From a virus, in the IMG/VR virus record IMGVR_UViG_3300015360_000023, positions 124,001 through 188,000 of that record: a DNA stretch of 64,000 bases. One strand, written 5' to 3'. This document shows, piece after piece, positions 34,890-43,874 of this stretch (its first letter is position 1; each line of letters begins with the position of its first letter). A model generated the notes under the pieces. The model did not search any database. It saw only the letters and a program-made list of their open reading frames with translations, and had not been told where the DNA came from. A program made the position numbers and the translations under genes.

Positions 34890-37800
34890 ATGGCAATTCA
34901 GTACTACATGCGAGCATACAATACAAGCCTTTCCAATTATGTGGAGTGGATTGTAAATGACACGCCCGACACAGTCGGTACCTTTTCTGGTTATCCAACT
35001 AACCAGTTAACTAATATTATTGTCAATAGAATAGTTAGTTCAAAGGTTGATAATTTTCTAAAACCCAATCAATCTCTTGGTGGAAATGATGGTTATTATT
35101 TCCATATTAATAGTTATGATTGGTTAAAGGCTACAGCCCCAATTGGCGTTCCTACTACCTTAGCTGGTGTCGCCATTGAAAGAGGAATTACCTCTATAGC
35201 TACTGTTTCAGCAGCCACTAATGCAACGCCTATCGTATTAACTACGTCTGCCCATGGTATTACTGTAGGTGCTCAGGTTATGATTACGGTGATAGGCGTT
35301 TTAGGTAACGTCGCTGCCAATGGCACTTTTCCGGCCGTAGCTACTACGGGAACTAGTTTTTCATTAATTGGTTCTGAAGGTAGTGGAGCTTATACTTCCG
35401 GTGGTACTATTTATACGCCAACCGATTTCTCAACTCTTACTTGGGATGAAACTAATAACAGTTGGAGAATGGCACTTAATACAAGTGGCAATGGACTTAC
35501 CTTGGGCGCAAGTCAAAATCTTAGAGTATTAAATTCCTTCGTTGATGGCTATGCCTCCTTAGGAACTACCGCTCATGGAACGACCACCGTAGCGGCAACG
35601 GGCACAATAAGATTTCCAAACAATCAATTTATGATTGGTAGAAATGTTGGTTTAACTGCCGATATTTCTATGATTGGTATTGATACTTTGAATAGAATTA
35701 AAATCGGAGCTGGTGTTTCTGATTTAGTTTATTTACCAGGTAATCTTGATGTTGATGGATACATTGTTCATGACGGAACGGGAACTAACGTTCCGCTTAC
35801 CGGATTTATCCGTGAGCAAAATGGTACTAACATCATTGCTGTTAGAAATCAAGCAGGCACTCTTGATATCGTAGTTCTATCTACTACCGCAGCTAATCGT
35901 ATCGTCCTTGGAGACGCTGTTAATGCTGGAACAGTTTATAATACTGCTACTGGCGGACTTCATGCTTTCCAGATTAACTCAGTTTCAACAATTGAGTTAG
36001 GAGACGTATATGCAAGATTTACTGCCGGCGTAGTTGCTCCAACCATTATGCAAGTAACTGCTGGTGCTGGTCAAACTGGTCAGACACTAACGCTACAAGC
36101 TCAGAACGGTGGAACAGGCAGCACCACAGGCGGTATCGCCCAAGTAATGTCAGGTACTGGTAGCTCATTTTCAGGAACTGTTGACCTAAGTACTGGGGGT
36201 GTTGTTAAAGTAAGAGTACACCCAACAACTGCTCCGGCAGCCGCCAACAACAGTACTATCGAATTGTTTAATAACAATTTAAGGTTTGATGATCTTCAGA
36301 CTTTACCATTTATTTTTCAAGAAACTACGGCTGGAGCTACTGCAACTCACTTAACAGTTCAGGCACAAAACGCAGCAACTACTGGCGGTAATTTACTACT
36401 ATCTTCTGGAACTGGCGCAGGTACTGCTGGTAACGTTATTATTAAAACTGGTAATACCAATCAGATTATCGTCACACCAACATTAACTACCATTTTAGGT
36501 AATTTATTAGTTAACGGAACTACAACCAGCGTAGCTAGCACTGTAGTTGAAATTGCAGATAGAGTTATTAACCTAAACAGCTCTGCTAACCAATTTCCTG
36601 GAACAACTGTTCCTCTACCAACTCAACTTACTGGTTTTGCAGTTGACAGAGGCTCTACAGATAATACTACTAAAAGAGCGTATCACGGTCTATTCTGGTC
36701 TGAAACTGATAGCTATTGGAGATTCGCTGTTAACACTGACGGTTATACTGCTCAGAACGTATTAACAACTACTCTTCCAGTTATTGGCTCTCATTTCTTA
36801 GTTCAACCAAGTGCTTCCGTTCCAGTAACTGCCGCCTTAATCCCAACTGTTGGCGGATTTAGAACTCTAAATAACACGGTATCATTAGCCTCACGTAATG
36901 CGGCCGGTACACAAGATTTAATTCAAGCAAGTACAGACTCAACCAATCATTTGATATGGGGATCCCCAACTCAAAATGCTGGTCATATCTTTAATACGAC
37001 CACGTCTACAATATATGATTTCCAGGTTAACTCTGTTTCAACTTATCAGATCCAACCAATATCAAACGGAACTACTACACTTCAAGCAACTTCAGGTGTA
37101 ACAGCGCTAGTTTATAATCAAGCAACTACTGGCTCCGCAACCGGCGCCCCAACTACCTTGCAAGCTCAAAATGCTGCAACTACAGGTGGCGCTCTAATCC
37201 TTACCTCAGGTACGGGAGCAACAACTGCCGGTAATCTTCAACTTCAAACTGGTGCAGTAGACCGCGTTGTTGTTCATCCGGACTTTACTGAATTTAGAGA
37301 TACTGCTGAGGCTCTAAGAATTACTCCAGTATCTGCTGGTACTACTTTAATCACTTACGCTTCTACGGTAACCACTGCTCAAATTGATCAGACGGCTACT
37401 GGTAGCGCAACTGGCGCATTGATGTTTATCAAGGCACAGAACGCAGCCACTACGGGTGGCGAACTAAGATTAAGTTCTGGTACAGGCGGTACTACAGCAG
37501 GAAACGCTAACATCCAAACGGGTGGCGTCACTAAAGTTTCTGTCAATCCAACTTTTACGACCTTTAATGATACTGCCGAAGCAGTACGCATCACCCCAGT
37601 CTCTGCTGGCACTACTCAAGTTACATTCGCAACAGGCATCACGTCAGTTTCCTTTAATCAAACGGCAACTGGTGGAGCAACCGGAGCACCTTGGACTATT
37701 CAGGCTCAAACAGGTGCATCAGGTACTGGTGGAGCTATCAGCTTAATTGCAGGCAATGCCACTACTACAGGTGGAAATGCAATAGTTAGTTCAGGTACAG

Positions 37801-39002
37801 GCGCTACCGCAGGTAACGTTAACCTACAGACTGGGGCAGTTACCAGAGTATCTATCAACCCCACCTTTACTACCTTTAATGATACTGTAGAAGCATTAAG
37901 AGTTACCCCAGTATCTTCTGGTACAACTCAGATTACTTATGCTTCTACAGTAACGGCCGCTCAGATTAACCAAACGGCAACCGCTGGTGCAACTGGCGCC
38001 CCGATGACTCATCAGGCTCAGAACGCAGTCACCACAGGTGGTGCGTTGAACCTTAGCTCAGGTACGGGAGTTACAGCCGGCAATACCAACCTTCAAACTG
38101 GAGCTGTTACTAGGGTATCTGTTAATCCGACCTTCACAACCTTTAATGATACAATAGAGGCTTTGAGAGTTACTCCAGTGTCTTCTGGTAGTACGCTTAT
38201 TACATTTGCTTCTACGGTTACCGCCGCCACAGTTAACCAAACTACTACTGGTGGGGCAACTGGAGCTAACCTTACGATTCAGGCACAGAATGCTGTAACC
38301 ACTGGTGGAAATGCAGTCATTACTTCAGGTACTGGCGCAACGGCTGGTAATGTTCAATTGCAGACCGGAGCTGTAGATAGAATAATTGTCCATCCAACCT
38401 ACACTGAGTTCAGAGATATGGCTGAAGCCGTACGTATTGTACCAGTCTCTTCCGGTATAAGCTATATACAATTCGCTAGCACAGTAACTACATCTGGTAT
38501 CGCTCAAGCAGATACAGTAGTAAATGCAGCAACCGGCGCTCCGTTAGCCGTTATAGCGCAACATGCAACTGGAACTACTACTGTTGGCGGTGCCTTACTT
38601 CTAAGTTCTGGAACTGGTACAACTACTAACGGTGCAGTTAACTTACAAGTTGGTACAGTTACTACTGCCTCTCTAGTAACTAACAAGTTTGTCTTTAATA
38701 AGGGTCGTCGTAGAAACGTTACCCAAATCAGCAGCGCAGGTGGCACATACGCTGTTCTTGCTACGAATGATTACATCGCCATTACAACGGTAGCAGCTTC
38801 GTTTACCATTAATCTTCCAACAACGCCAACTCTTGGTGATACTTATGAGATCAAAGATACTACTGGAAATGCCTCTCCAACCTTTGTTGTTACTATAGGT
38901 GGAAATGGTACCAATATCGATGGTGCAGCTTCAATCCCAATTACCACTGGTTATGCCGCAGTAACTGTAACGTACACTGGTACTCAATGGAGTCTAAGCT
39001 AA
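34890..39002 (+). CDS. Long tail fibre with tandem QAQNA-TTGG repeats, 1370 aa
   Basis: N-terminus (YYMRAYNTSLSNYVEW) matches the YYKLRAY tail of the LamG genes. An HGI.VG.QVMITVIGVLGN.AANGTF module follows (residues about 105-175). Residues about 399-1245 contain eight copies of QAQNAxTTGGxxxxSSGTGxTAGNxxLQTG, spaced about 90 residues in the later part, alternating with HPTFTTFNDTAEAVRITPVS. The last about 95 residues are the shared tip domain (LPTTPTLGDTYEIKD...NIDGAAS...VTYTGTQW). Clear AGGAGA ribosome site. Long fibrous receptor-binding protein, probably trimeric. Confidence 0.88.
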   Translation: MAIQYYMRAYNTSLSNYVEWIVNDTPDTVGTFSGYPTNQLTNIIVNRIVSSKVDNFLKPNQSLGGNDGYYFHINSYDWLKATAPIGVPTTLAGVAIERGITSIATVSAATNATPIVLTTSAHGITVGAQVMITVIGVLGNVAANGTFPAVATTGTSFSLIGSEGSGAYTSGGTIYTPTDFSTLTWDETNNSWRMALNTSGNGLTLGASQNLRVLNSFVDGYASLGTTAHGTTTVAATGTIRFPNNQFMIGRNVGLTADISMIGIDTLNRIKIGAGVSDLVYLPGNLDVDGYIVHDGTGTNVPLTGFIREQNGTNIIAVRNQAGTLDIVVLSTTAANRIVLGDAVNAGTVYNTATGGLHAFQINSVSTIELGDVYARFTAGVVAPTIMQVTAGAGQTGQTLTLQAQNGGTGSTTGGIAQVMSGTGSSFSGTVDLSTGGVVKVRVHPTTAPAAANNSTIELFNNNLRFDDLQTLPFIFQETTAGATATHLTVQAQNAATTGGNLLLSSGTGAGTAGNVIIKTGNTNQIIVTPTLTTILGNLLVNGTTTSVASTVVEIADRVINLNSSANQFPGTTVPLPTQLTGFAVDRGSTDNTTKRAYHGLFWSETDSYWRFAVNTDGYTAQNVLTTTLPVIGSHFLVQPSASVPVTAALIPTVGGFRTLNNTVSLASRNAAGTQDLIQASTDSTNHLIWGSPTQNAGHIFNTTTSTIYDFQVNSVSTYQIQPISNGTTTLQATSGVTALVYNQATTGSATGAPTTLQAQNAATTGGALILTSGTGATTAGNLQLQTGAVDRVVVHPDFTEFRDTAEALRITPVSAGTTLITYASTVTTAQIDQTATGSATGALMFIKAQNAATTGGELRLSSGTGGTTAGNANIQTGGVTKVSVNPTFTTFNDTAEAVRITPVSAGTTQVTFATGITSVSFNQTATGGATGAPWTIQAQTGASGTGGAISLIAGNATTTGGNAIVSSGTGATAGNVNLQTGAVTRVSINPTFTTFNDTVEALRVTPVSSGTTQITYASTVTAAQINQTATAGATGAPMTHQAQNAVTTGGALNLSSGTGVTAGNTNLQTGAVTRVSVNPTFTTFNDTIEALRVTPVSSGSTLITFASTVTAATVNQTTTGGATGANLTIQAQNAVTTGGNAVITSGTGATAGNVQLQTGAVDRIIVHPTYTEFRDMAEAVRIVPVSSGISYIQFASTVTTSGIAQADTVVNAATGAPLAVIAQHATGTTTVGGALLLSSGTGTTTNGAVNLQVGTVTTASLVTNKFVFNKGRRRNVTQISSAGGTYAVLATNDYIAITTVAASFTINLPTTPTLGDTYEIKDTTGNASPTFVVTIGGNGTNIDGAASIPITTGYAAVTVTYTGTQWSLS
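36087..38630 (+). repeat. Tandem repeats inside the 1370-aa fibre gene
   Basis: About eight copies of the QAQNA-TTGG-SSGTG unit. The last six are about 270-310 nt apart and alike at DNA level, so copy number may vary by recombination. Confidence 0.65.
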
Positions 39003-39334
39003 TGAGCTATAAATATCTAGACGGATACGCTAATCCCGGAGTCAGAATTGTTAGGGATTTTCCTAGCAACGCAAACTACACTGCTGTAGTAAATGATTAC
39101 CGCGCAGCAATCATGGAATTTACCGCTACCGGAACTCCAATTACTGCTGACAGAGATGTAATCTTACCAAACATTGCAGGTCTTCAATGGATTGTATATA
39201 ATAATACAACCGCTTCTTTTAACTTGGTATTCAAAGTTTCTGGACAAACGGGGGTTACAGTCGCGTACAATAAACGTTGTATAGTCTACTGTGATGGTAC
39301 TGATATAGTACGAGCTACTCCAGACAATCCATAA
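39002..39334 (+). CDS. Small fibre-associated protein, 110 aa
   Basis: ATG overlaps the TAA of the 1370-aa gene by one base. Starts MSYKYLDGYANPGVRIV, carrying the DGY motif. The rest is beta-rich (NYTAVVNDYRAAIMEFTA, VILPNIAGLQWIVYNNTTAS, CIVYCDGTDIVR), with a pattern similar to the shared fibre-tip domain. Last gene of the plus-strand fibre operon, convergent with no gap to the following minus-strand gene. Confidence 0.78.
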   Translation: MSYKYLDGYANPGVRIVRDFPSNANYTAVVNDYRAAIMEFTATGTPITADRDVILPNIAGLQWIVYNNTTASFNLVFKVSGQTGVTVAYNKRCIVYCDGTDIVRATPDNP

Positions 39335-39673
39335 TTACCAAAACACTCTCATCTTATTCATTCGATTACTAATCGATTCAAACTCCTGAGTAAACTCTTT
39401 CCAATATGTGGGTGGTTCGACTCCGAGATATTTGATCTTGATTCCGCCTTCGAAATTAATAGAGATAATTTTATTGATTTGAAGTTCATGTAATCCTGTA
39501 ATGTATTCTTTTTCAAAGACATACTTGGCTAGACCATGAGCTACTTTTTTAACTTCCCCTTGTATAACAATCTCTCCATTAGCATGAATGGCCAGATAAT
39601 TATCCTCATGTTTAATGAAGGTTGTGTTATCAAGATCCCAAGTAATAGGAAATGACATAGGAAAATTAGCCAT
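39335..39673 (-). CDS. Hypothetical protein, 112 aa, with array-like C-terminal tail
   Basis: Start set at the ATG giving MANFPMSFPITW, with AAGAGAA upstream on the minus strand; it overlaps the thyX stop by 8 nt. Beta-rich middle (NYLAIHANGEIVIQGEVKK). The final EFESISNRMNKMRVFW resembles the helix plus Phe tail of the array proteins (ending FW rather than FS), but there is no CxxC head. Function unknown. Confidence 0.72.
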   Translation of the reverse strand: MANFPMSFPITWDLDNTTFIKHEDNYLAIHANGEIVIQGEVKKVAHGLAKYVFEKEYITGLHELQINKIISINFEGGIKIKYLGVEPPTYWKEFTQEFESISNRMNKMRVFW

Positions 39674-40343
39674 ATATTTTCTCTTTAGTCCAACCAAAAG
39701 CATCTAATGATAAATCAAATTGGCCCGTCTGAGAAACTAGATTAAGCTTATTGTAAGCTACCTGTTTAACTTCTAGTTGAGCATGATCGCTATAGCGAAG
39801 TCCAATGAAGTGCATGAAAGAGCGGAAGTTAAACATAACATCGGCCGTTAGCTGGTTAGCATATGGTAGATAGAATCTGGCAGATTCCTTAGCACGTGTA
39901 CGTGACATACCCTTAGCAATCATTCGGTCCATACAGTCATGATACTTCTTGAAAGATTCTTCACAATGTTGAACTAGTTGAGCTTGTTCATCTTCTGCCC
40001 AATCTTGGGGAATGTAAAATTTATCATCATACACAACCTTGTCGCCTTCCTTCTTTTTGCCAAGCTCTTTGTATCGGGCTGACTCACCATTGAAGGAGAC
40101 TCCAATACGATGTTTCAGGATATGAATGTGAGTAGCAATGTCGGTAGTTACCAAGAAATGTATAGAAGACTTCTCAAATGGTGTGTGATGTCCTTCGCGG
40201 CCCAACATACCAAGAAGCTTGCCCATACGCCCACGCTTCTCATCATTCAAATCTCTGGACGTTGAAGTCCAGGCTGATAATGCATGGGATTCATCAGAAC
40301 CATATACTCCAACCAATTCAACTTTGTTCGTATAATCATTCAT
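39666..40343 (-). CDS. thyX: Flavin-dependent thymidylate synthase ThyX
   Basis: 225 aa. The ThyX signature appears as KHRIGVSFNGESARY (residues 77-91), a common phage form, with GHHTPFE (51-57) upstream and a helical C-terminal part. It methylates dUMP to dTMP using methylenetetrahydrofolate, FAD and NADPH. It works with the dUTPase, HD phosphohydrolase and RNR in this window to supply dTTP for phage DNA synthesis. Start overlaps the upstream gene's stop by 4 nt. Confidence 0.93.
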   Translation of the reverse strand: MNDYTNKVELVGVYGSDESHALSAWTSTSRDLNDEKRGRMGKLLGMLGREGHHTPFEKSSIHFLVTTDIATHIHILKHRIGVSFNGESARYKELGKKKEGDKVVYDDKFYIPQDWAEDEQAQLVQHCEESFKKYHDCMDRMIAKGMSRTRAKESARFYLPYANQLTADVMFNFRSFMHFIGLRYSDHAQLEVKQVAYNKLNLVSQTGQFDLSLDAFGWTKEKIYG

Positions 40344-40657
40344 ATATCTAATATCCTTATACTATCAGGCAAGAACCGATAAGTTCCTGGGTGAAACGGA
40401 AGATCCTTCCAACCTTGTTTGTTGTTAATAATTAATCTTTCCCAATCCATATGATGGTGATGAATAATATCATAGCGACCATCTTTATGCAAGAGGCCAT
40501 CGCCTTCATTATCGGTAAAAAAGATAATGCCGTAATACCATTTGTTTTGGTATGTTTCATACCTAACATGGCTCTCGAACATGATTAGCTTTTTACCGAG
40601 AGCGTAGATCTGATATTCCACACTTAGACTTTCTAAATTTTGCATAAATGAATCCAC
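40340..40657 (-). CDS. Hypothetical protein, 105 aa
   Basis: GTG start with AGGA 7 nt upstream on the minus strand; an in-frame ATG lies four codons inside. Aromatic, beta-rich, with a His cluster (DIIHHHHMDWERL) that might bind metal. It overlaps the upstream membrane-protein gene by 65 nt, which is long, so one of the two ends could be misassigned. Ends coupled to thyX by a 4-nt overlap. Function unknown. Confidence 0.65.
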   Translation of the reverse strand: MDSFMQNLESLSVEYQIYALGKKLIMFESHVRYETYQNKWYYGIIFFTDNEGDGLLHKDGRYDIIHHHHMDWERLIINNKQGWKDLPFHPGTYRFLPDSIRILDI

Positions 40658-40796
40658 TAATAAATCCTAAAACTAGTGTTCCGAAACCCATCCAATAGCC
40701 TAACTTCAGACCACAATATAACGTAGAGGCCAGGACTAAAATAAAGAAAATCCCAGAAAGAATTTTCCAAAAAGTGCAGTTACTTAGTTGGTTCAT
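40593..40796 (-). CDS. Small membrane protein, 67 aa
   Basis: Start set at the ATG giving MNQLSNCTFWKILSG, preceded by AAGAAGAAAG. Two hydrophobic segments (ILSGIFFILVLASTLYCGL and MGFGTLVLGFISGFIY) predict a hairpin membrane protein with a basic C-terminal end (KFRKSKCG). Overlaps the preceding small membrane gene by 17 nt; the pair may act together. Holin or envelope function is conceivable but not shown. Confidence 0.62.
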   Translation of the reverse strand: MNQLSNCTFWKILSGIFFILVLASTLYCGLKLGYWMGFGTLVLGFISGFIYAKFRKSKCGISDLRSR

Positions 40797-40992
40797 CTTT
40801 CTTCTTTTGGAAAAAGTAATAATAATCATTACGCACGAAGAAACCCATACCAACTGTCAATAGAAGACAAGTAGCGAATAGACCCCAATGTGGAATGGTT
40901 AAAGCAAATACTGTAAACCCTAACATAGCTAGTGCTGTAGCAAGGGTAGCGCAGGCGATTACTGTTTTGATAATTTTTGCTGTGTCGGTCAT
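40780..40992 (-). CDS. Small membrane protein, 70 aa
   Basis: GAGGATATT just before ATG on the minus strand. Two predicted transmembrane helices (VIACATLATALAMLGFTVFA and LFATCLLLTVGMGFF) and a charged Lys-rich tail. Sits between the IMPDH/GMPR-like gene and another two-helix protein. Such pairs in phages can be holin/antiholin or spanin-like, but no family motif is visible. Confidence 0.7.
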   Translation of the reverse strand: MTDTAKIIKTVIACATLATALAMLGFTVFALTIPHWGLFATCLLLTVGMGFFVRNDYYYFFQKKKDEPTK

Positions 40993-40999
40993 AATATCC

Positions 41000-42034
41000 T
41001 CATTTTAGGATAACATCATGCGGATGGGACTCTTTCAAACCCGCATTGGTTATCCTAATAAATTCCGGATTATCCCTAAGGTCCACTAGATTATGGGCGC
41101 CTTGATAAGAGCATCCAGAACGTAGGCCTTCTAGTAATTTCGCTAGAATATCTCCGAACTTGCCTTTCGCCGGAACGATGGCAGCCACGCCTTCAACATG
41201 ATTTGTCTTATGGGTAGAGCTACCTACATAGTGCTTAAATGATCTCCCATCAATATTCATAATCTCGCCAGGAGTCTCTACACAGCCCGCGAACAAATTA
41301 CCGACCATAACCATGTCAGCAAAGCAAAGGGCCTTCACAAGGTCACCTGCGCTCTTGATACCGCCATCTGCAATGATAGGGAACTGACGTTTATAAGTAG
41401 TGGCTTTGGTTCTCTCCAATTCCATTAATTGTTTTTGAACCTGAGCAACGTCCATCAAAGCTGTAAGCTGAGGAACTCCGTTACCAGTTTCAATTCTAGT
41501 AGTACATAAGCTACCCGGCCCAACGCCAACCTTGACGGCGCTAGCTCCAGCTTCCCATAATCTGCGCGCCCCTTCTCCTGTAGCCACATTGCCAGCAATA
41601 ATAAAGACTTGCTCGTTCAAAGCTCTCATGTTTTTAAGTGTTTGGATACATTGGGCGGAGTCGCCATGAGCCACATCGATACAGAAGTTTCTAACGCCAG
41701 CCTCTAGGAACTTATGAAAGGCCGGCAAGTCTTCATTCTTTACTCCAAGTGAGATGCACACCCCTCTATCTCCAAAAGTATCAATCAAATGATTCGCAAT
41801 AAATAATTGCTCTTCAATTGGCATGAAGCGATGAATGATAGCTAAACCACCACTTTTACATATTTCAAAGCCCATTTCTAATCCAGTAATAGTTTTCATA
41901 TTAGCTGGAATTACGGGATGCTTGAATTTAAGTCCACATAATGTAGCTGAGATGTCTACTTCAGAGCGACTCTTTATGGTTGAATGTTGCGGAACAAGTA
42001 ACACGTCATCAAAAGTTAATCCTTCACGAATCAT
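41000..42034 (-). CDS. IMP dehydrogenase/GMP reductase family enzyme
   Basis: 344 aa. Start set at the internal ATG ([16 protein letters not shown]), because AGGAGA lies 7 nt upstream; an earlier ATG 14 codons before has no ribosome site. Catalytic loop GPGSLCTTR with Cys177, [12 protein letters not shown], and C-terminal [17 protein letters not shown] as in IMPDH. It lacks CBS domains, and the mobile flap region is short ([20 protein letters not shown]), while RSGCSYQGA is more GMPR-like. It interconverts IMP and XMP or GMP, adjusting guanine nucleotide supply. Confidence 0.85.
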   Translation of the reverse strand: MIREGLTFDDVLLVPQHSTIKSRSEVDISATLCGLKFKHPVIPANMKTITGLEMGFEICKSGGLAIIHRFMPIEEQLFIANHLIDTFGDRGVCISLGVKNEDLPAFHKFLEAGVRNFCIDVAHGDSAQCIQTLKNMRALNEQVFIIAGNVATGEGARRLWEAGASAVKVGVGPGSLCTTRIETGNGVPQLTALMDVAQVQKQLMELERTKATTYKRQFPIIADGGIKSAGDLVKALCFADMVMVGNLFAGCVETPGEIMNIDGRSFKHYVGSSTHKTNHVEGVAAIVPAKGKFGDILAKLLEGLRSGCSYQGAHNLVDLRDNPEFIRITNAGLKESHPHDVILK

Positions 42035-42198
42035 TGTACAGTCTCCTATGTCCAGAGCTGATATAACGCTCTCCATATTTCAGTATATTATGTAGAAGAG
42101 AATTCGACTGCCTTGCTTATTTCCACTAATATCATGTATATGATAATGATTTTCATTGAGTTTGTCAAGGTGCCGGATTTGAAAACAATAGGAATTAT

Positions 42199-42987
42199 AT
42201 GAGTATCAATATCTTTAATATATTTGACGGTGAACCAGAGGGCAACTATCTATTCCCTACTAGAGATCCGGGCGCAGTTACAGGATCTGCTTTCGTTCAG
42301 AGTAATTTAAACACAAGCGGAGCTGGTCGTGAATCCAACATTCTTGATGAATTAATTCACGGCAACCTGCCAAATTTCCTAAGAGATTTGACTCCAGTTG
42401 TTGTTACTGACGATGTAAATACTATTACCTATTTAGTAACTTTGGATTATTTGTCTATTGGCAATGACGATAATTTCGTTAGAATGCCAATGAGCCCACT
42501 TACGGCGCAAAAGATTGCGGATAAGTTTGATTGCTCACTTCCAACTAGGAAGATGGTTAAAGATATTTGGAAGAATGCCGTCAATAAACTTCCCCCCAAG
42601 ACTACTCCACCCGACGCTCAAATGACTAGCACCAAACGTTTCGGTGAACATAATGCACTTGTCAACAATCAAATGGCTTCATTGAGCGTAAATGATTTAA
42701 CAGCAGGGCACAAAAAGGATATCGTCCTAACGAACAAGCTTGCTCCTAAAAATCCAAATCATAGAGTTGCTATCTATGGATGGTTCTATTCTAATGGAAC
42801 GGTGATTCAAGATTTGAATCCATCAGACCATAACGATATGTATGCTGATTACAGCCATGGAGTTAGACTCATTGCCAATGACGTTGTCGTCAATGGTAAC
42901 CCAATGAGAATACAAGACGTTTGGAAGAATCCTAAGTTCTCCGCCCTCATCAGTGATGAAGGCGTCCTTACCTTCCAAAGATATTAA
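42199..42987 (+). CDS. Hypothetical protein, 262 aa
   Basis: Ribosome site AGGAATT before ATG. Segments such as MPMSPLTAQKIADKFDCSLP and TRKMVKDIWKNA, followed by NHRVAIYGWFYSNGTVIQ and YADYSHGVRLI, suggest a mixed alpha/beta enzyme-like fold with conserved-looking His and Asp residues in the C-terminal half, but I cannot assign it. It stands alone on the plus strand and its stop overlaps the IF-1 stop on the other strand by 3 nt at a TTAA. Function unknown. Confidence 0.75.
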   Translation: MSINIFNIFDGEPEGNYLFPTRDPGAVTGSAFVQSNLNTSGAGRESNILDELIHGNLPNFLRDLTPVVVTDDVNTITYLVTLDYLSIGNDDNFVRMPMSPLTAQKIADKFDCSLPTRKMVKDIWKNAVNKLPPKTTPPDAQMTSTKRFGEHNALVNNQMASLSVNDLTAGHKKDIVLTNKLAPKNPNHRVAIYGWFYSNGTVIQDLNPSDHNDMYADYSHGVRLIANDVVVNGNPMRIQDVWKNPKFSALISDEGVLTFQRY

Positions 42988-43205
42988 GACTTGTTTCGAT
43001 AAGTGATTCGACCTTGAGTGGTGTCATATTCTGATACTTCAATTCGAACCTTATCTCCAATCAAAATCTTGACGGAGTTCATTCGAATCTTGCCGCTCAA
43101 TGTACAAAGCACGGTCAGGTTATCATTAACCTTGACTGTGAACTTGCCTTTGTTTGCGTCAATTACTTCACCTTCAAACTCTAATCTATCTCTGTTGTTA
43201 GCCAT
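42984..43205 (-). CDS. infA: Translation initiation factor IF-1 homologue
   Basis: 73 aa, against 71-72 for bacterial IF-1. The OB-fold pattern matches throughout: EFEGEVIDANKGKFTVKV, then SGKIRMNSVKILIGDKVRIE (bacterial [20 protein letters not shown]) and SEYDTTQGRITYRNKS (bacterial TPYDLSKGRIVFRSR). IF-1 binds the 30S A site during initiation. A phage copy could bias initiation toward phage mRNAs or replace host IF-1 (inference). It is last in a minus-strand operon with the SET and exonuclease genes. Confidence 0.92.
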   Translation of the reverse strand: MANNRDRLEFEGEVIDANKGKFTVKVNDNLTVLCTLSGKIRMNSVKILIGDKVRIEVSEYDTTQGRITYRNKS

Positions 43206-43211
43206 AATACC

Positions 43212-43874
43212 TTAATGTTCCTTTGTGTTTTCAAATAATGCGTGAGCCGGACGGCAATGCACGCTTAGTAAGCTCATAAACTCTTTACGAGGTGGCATGA
43301 AAGTTAGCCACTGTTCCGCTAAAGCGCAAGGAATTGGGGAATTTTCTTTACTCTCTATTTTTTTATAATACTTTATGTCTCTGTTTTCACTCATCTTTTT
43401 GAGATGAGATAGCCCTAAAAGAAGCGGCGACACCTGTTGCCACTCGCCATATAGATACATAAAGCTTCGTAGATAATTATCAATCCCTAAAAGAGTAATC
43501 ATCAAACAATCTTGATTCAAGTCATCGTCTTTTCCGAAACAGATGAAAGCTAGTTTACTAATCTTTACTACTTTGTCAATAGATAAACCATAATATAAAT
43601 CAGTTGACGTTATACTTTTTCGAGGTAGTGATAGGTCATTGTAAATAATCTGAATGTTCTTAGAACCTTGCACTTTGAAAGAGTTTCCAAATTCATCAAA
43701 CCACCATTTGTAAAGAATAAGCTTTTCGCTTTTTCCCTGAAAAATGTATTGGTGGGGCTTTAGGCGACAACTCTTGATAAGAAAAAAGAGATCACTGATC
43801 TCGGTGTATGATTGCACCAACAAGATATGTTTATCTAATTGCGTATAAAAAACATCGAGACTTGGGCTCTTCAT
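43212..43874 (-). CDS. Hypothetical protein, 220 aa
   Basis: Not recognised. Starts by ATGA overlap with the exonuclease stop and ends 6 nt before IF-1. Mostly mixed alpha/beta with several hydrophobic strands (LDKHILLVQSYTEISDLFFL, KVVKISKLAFICFGKDDD) and a C-terminal Pro-rich turn (LTFMPPRKEFMSLLSVHC). No membrane segment of full length. Its place between an exonuclease and IF-1 suggests an early gene cluster. Confidence 0.72.
   Translation of the reverse strand: MKSPSLDVFYTQLDKHILLVQSYTEISDLFFLIKSCRLKPHQYIFQGKSEKLILYKWWFDEFGNSFKVQGSKNIQIIYNDLSLPRKSITSTDLYYGLSIDKVVKISKLAFICFGKDDDLNQDCLMITLLGIDNYLRSFMYLYGEWQQVSPLLLGLSHLKKMSENRDIKYYKKIESKENSPIPCALAEQWLTFMPPRKEFMSLLSVHCRPAHALFENTKEH

Noticed and set aside
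42142-42160. Fur-box-like sequence gataatgattttcattgag in the divergent gap before the 262-aa gene
   Set aside because: Matches 14 of 19 positions of the classical Fur consensus by eye, but the second half is poor and AT-rich DNA gives such matches by chance; host regulator unknown.
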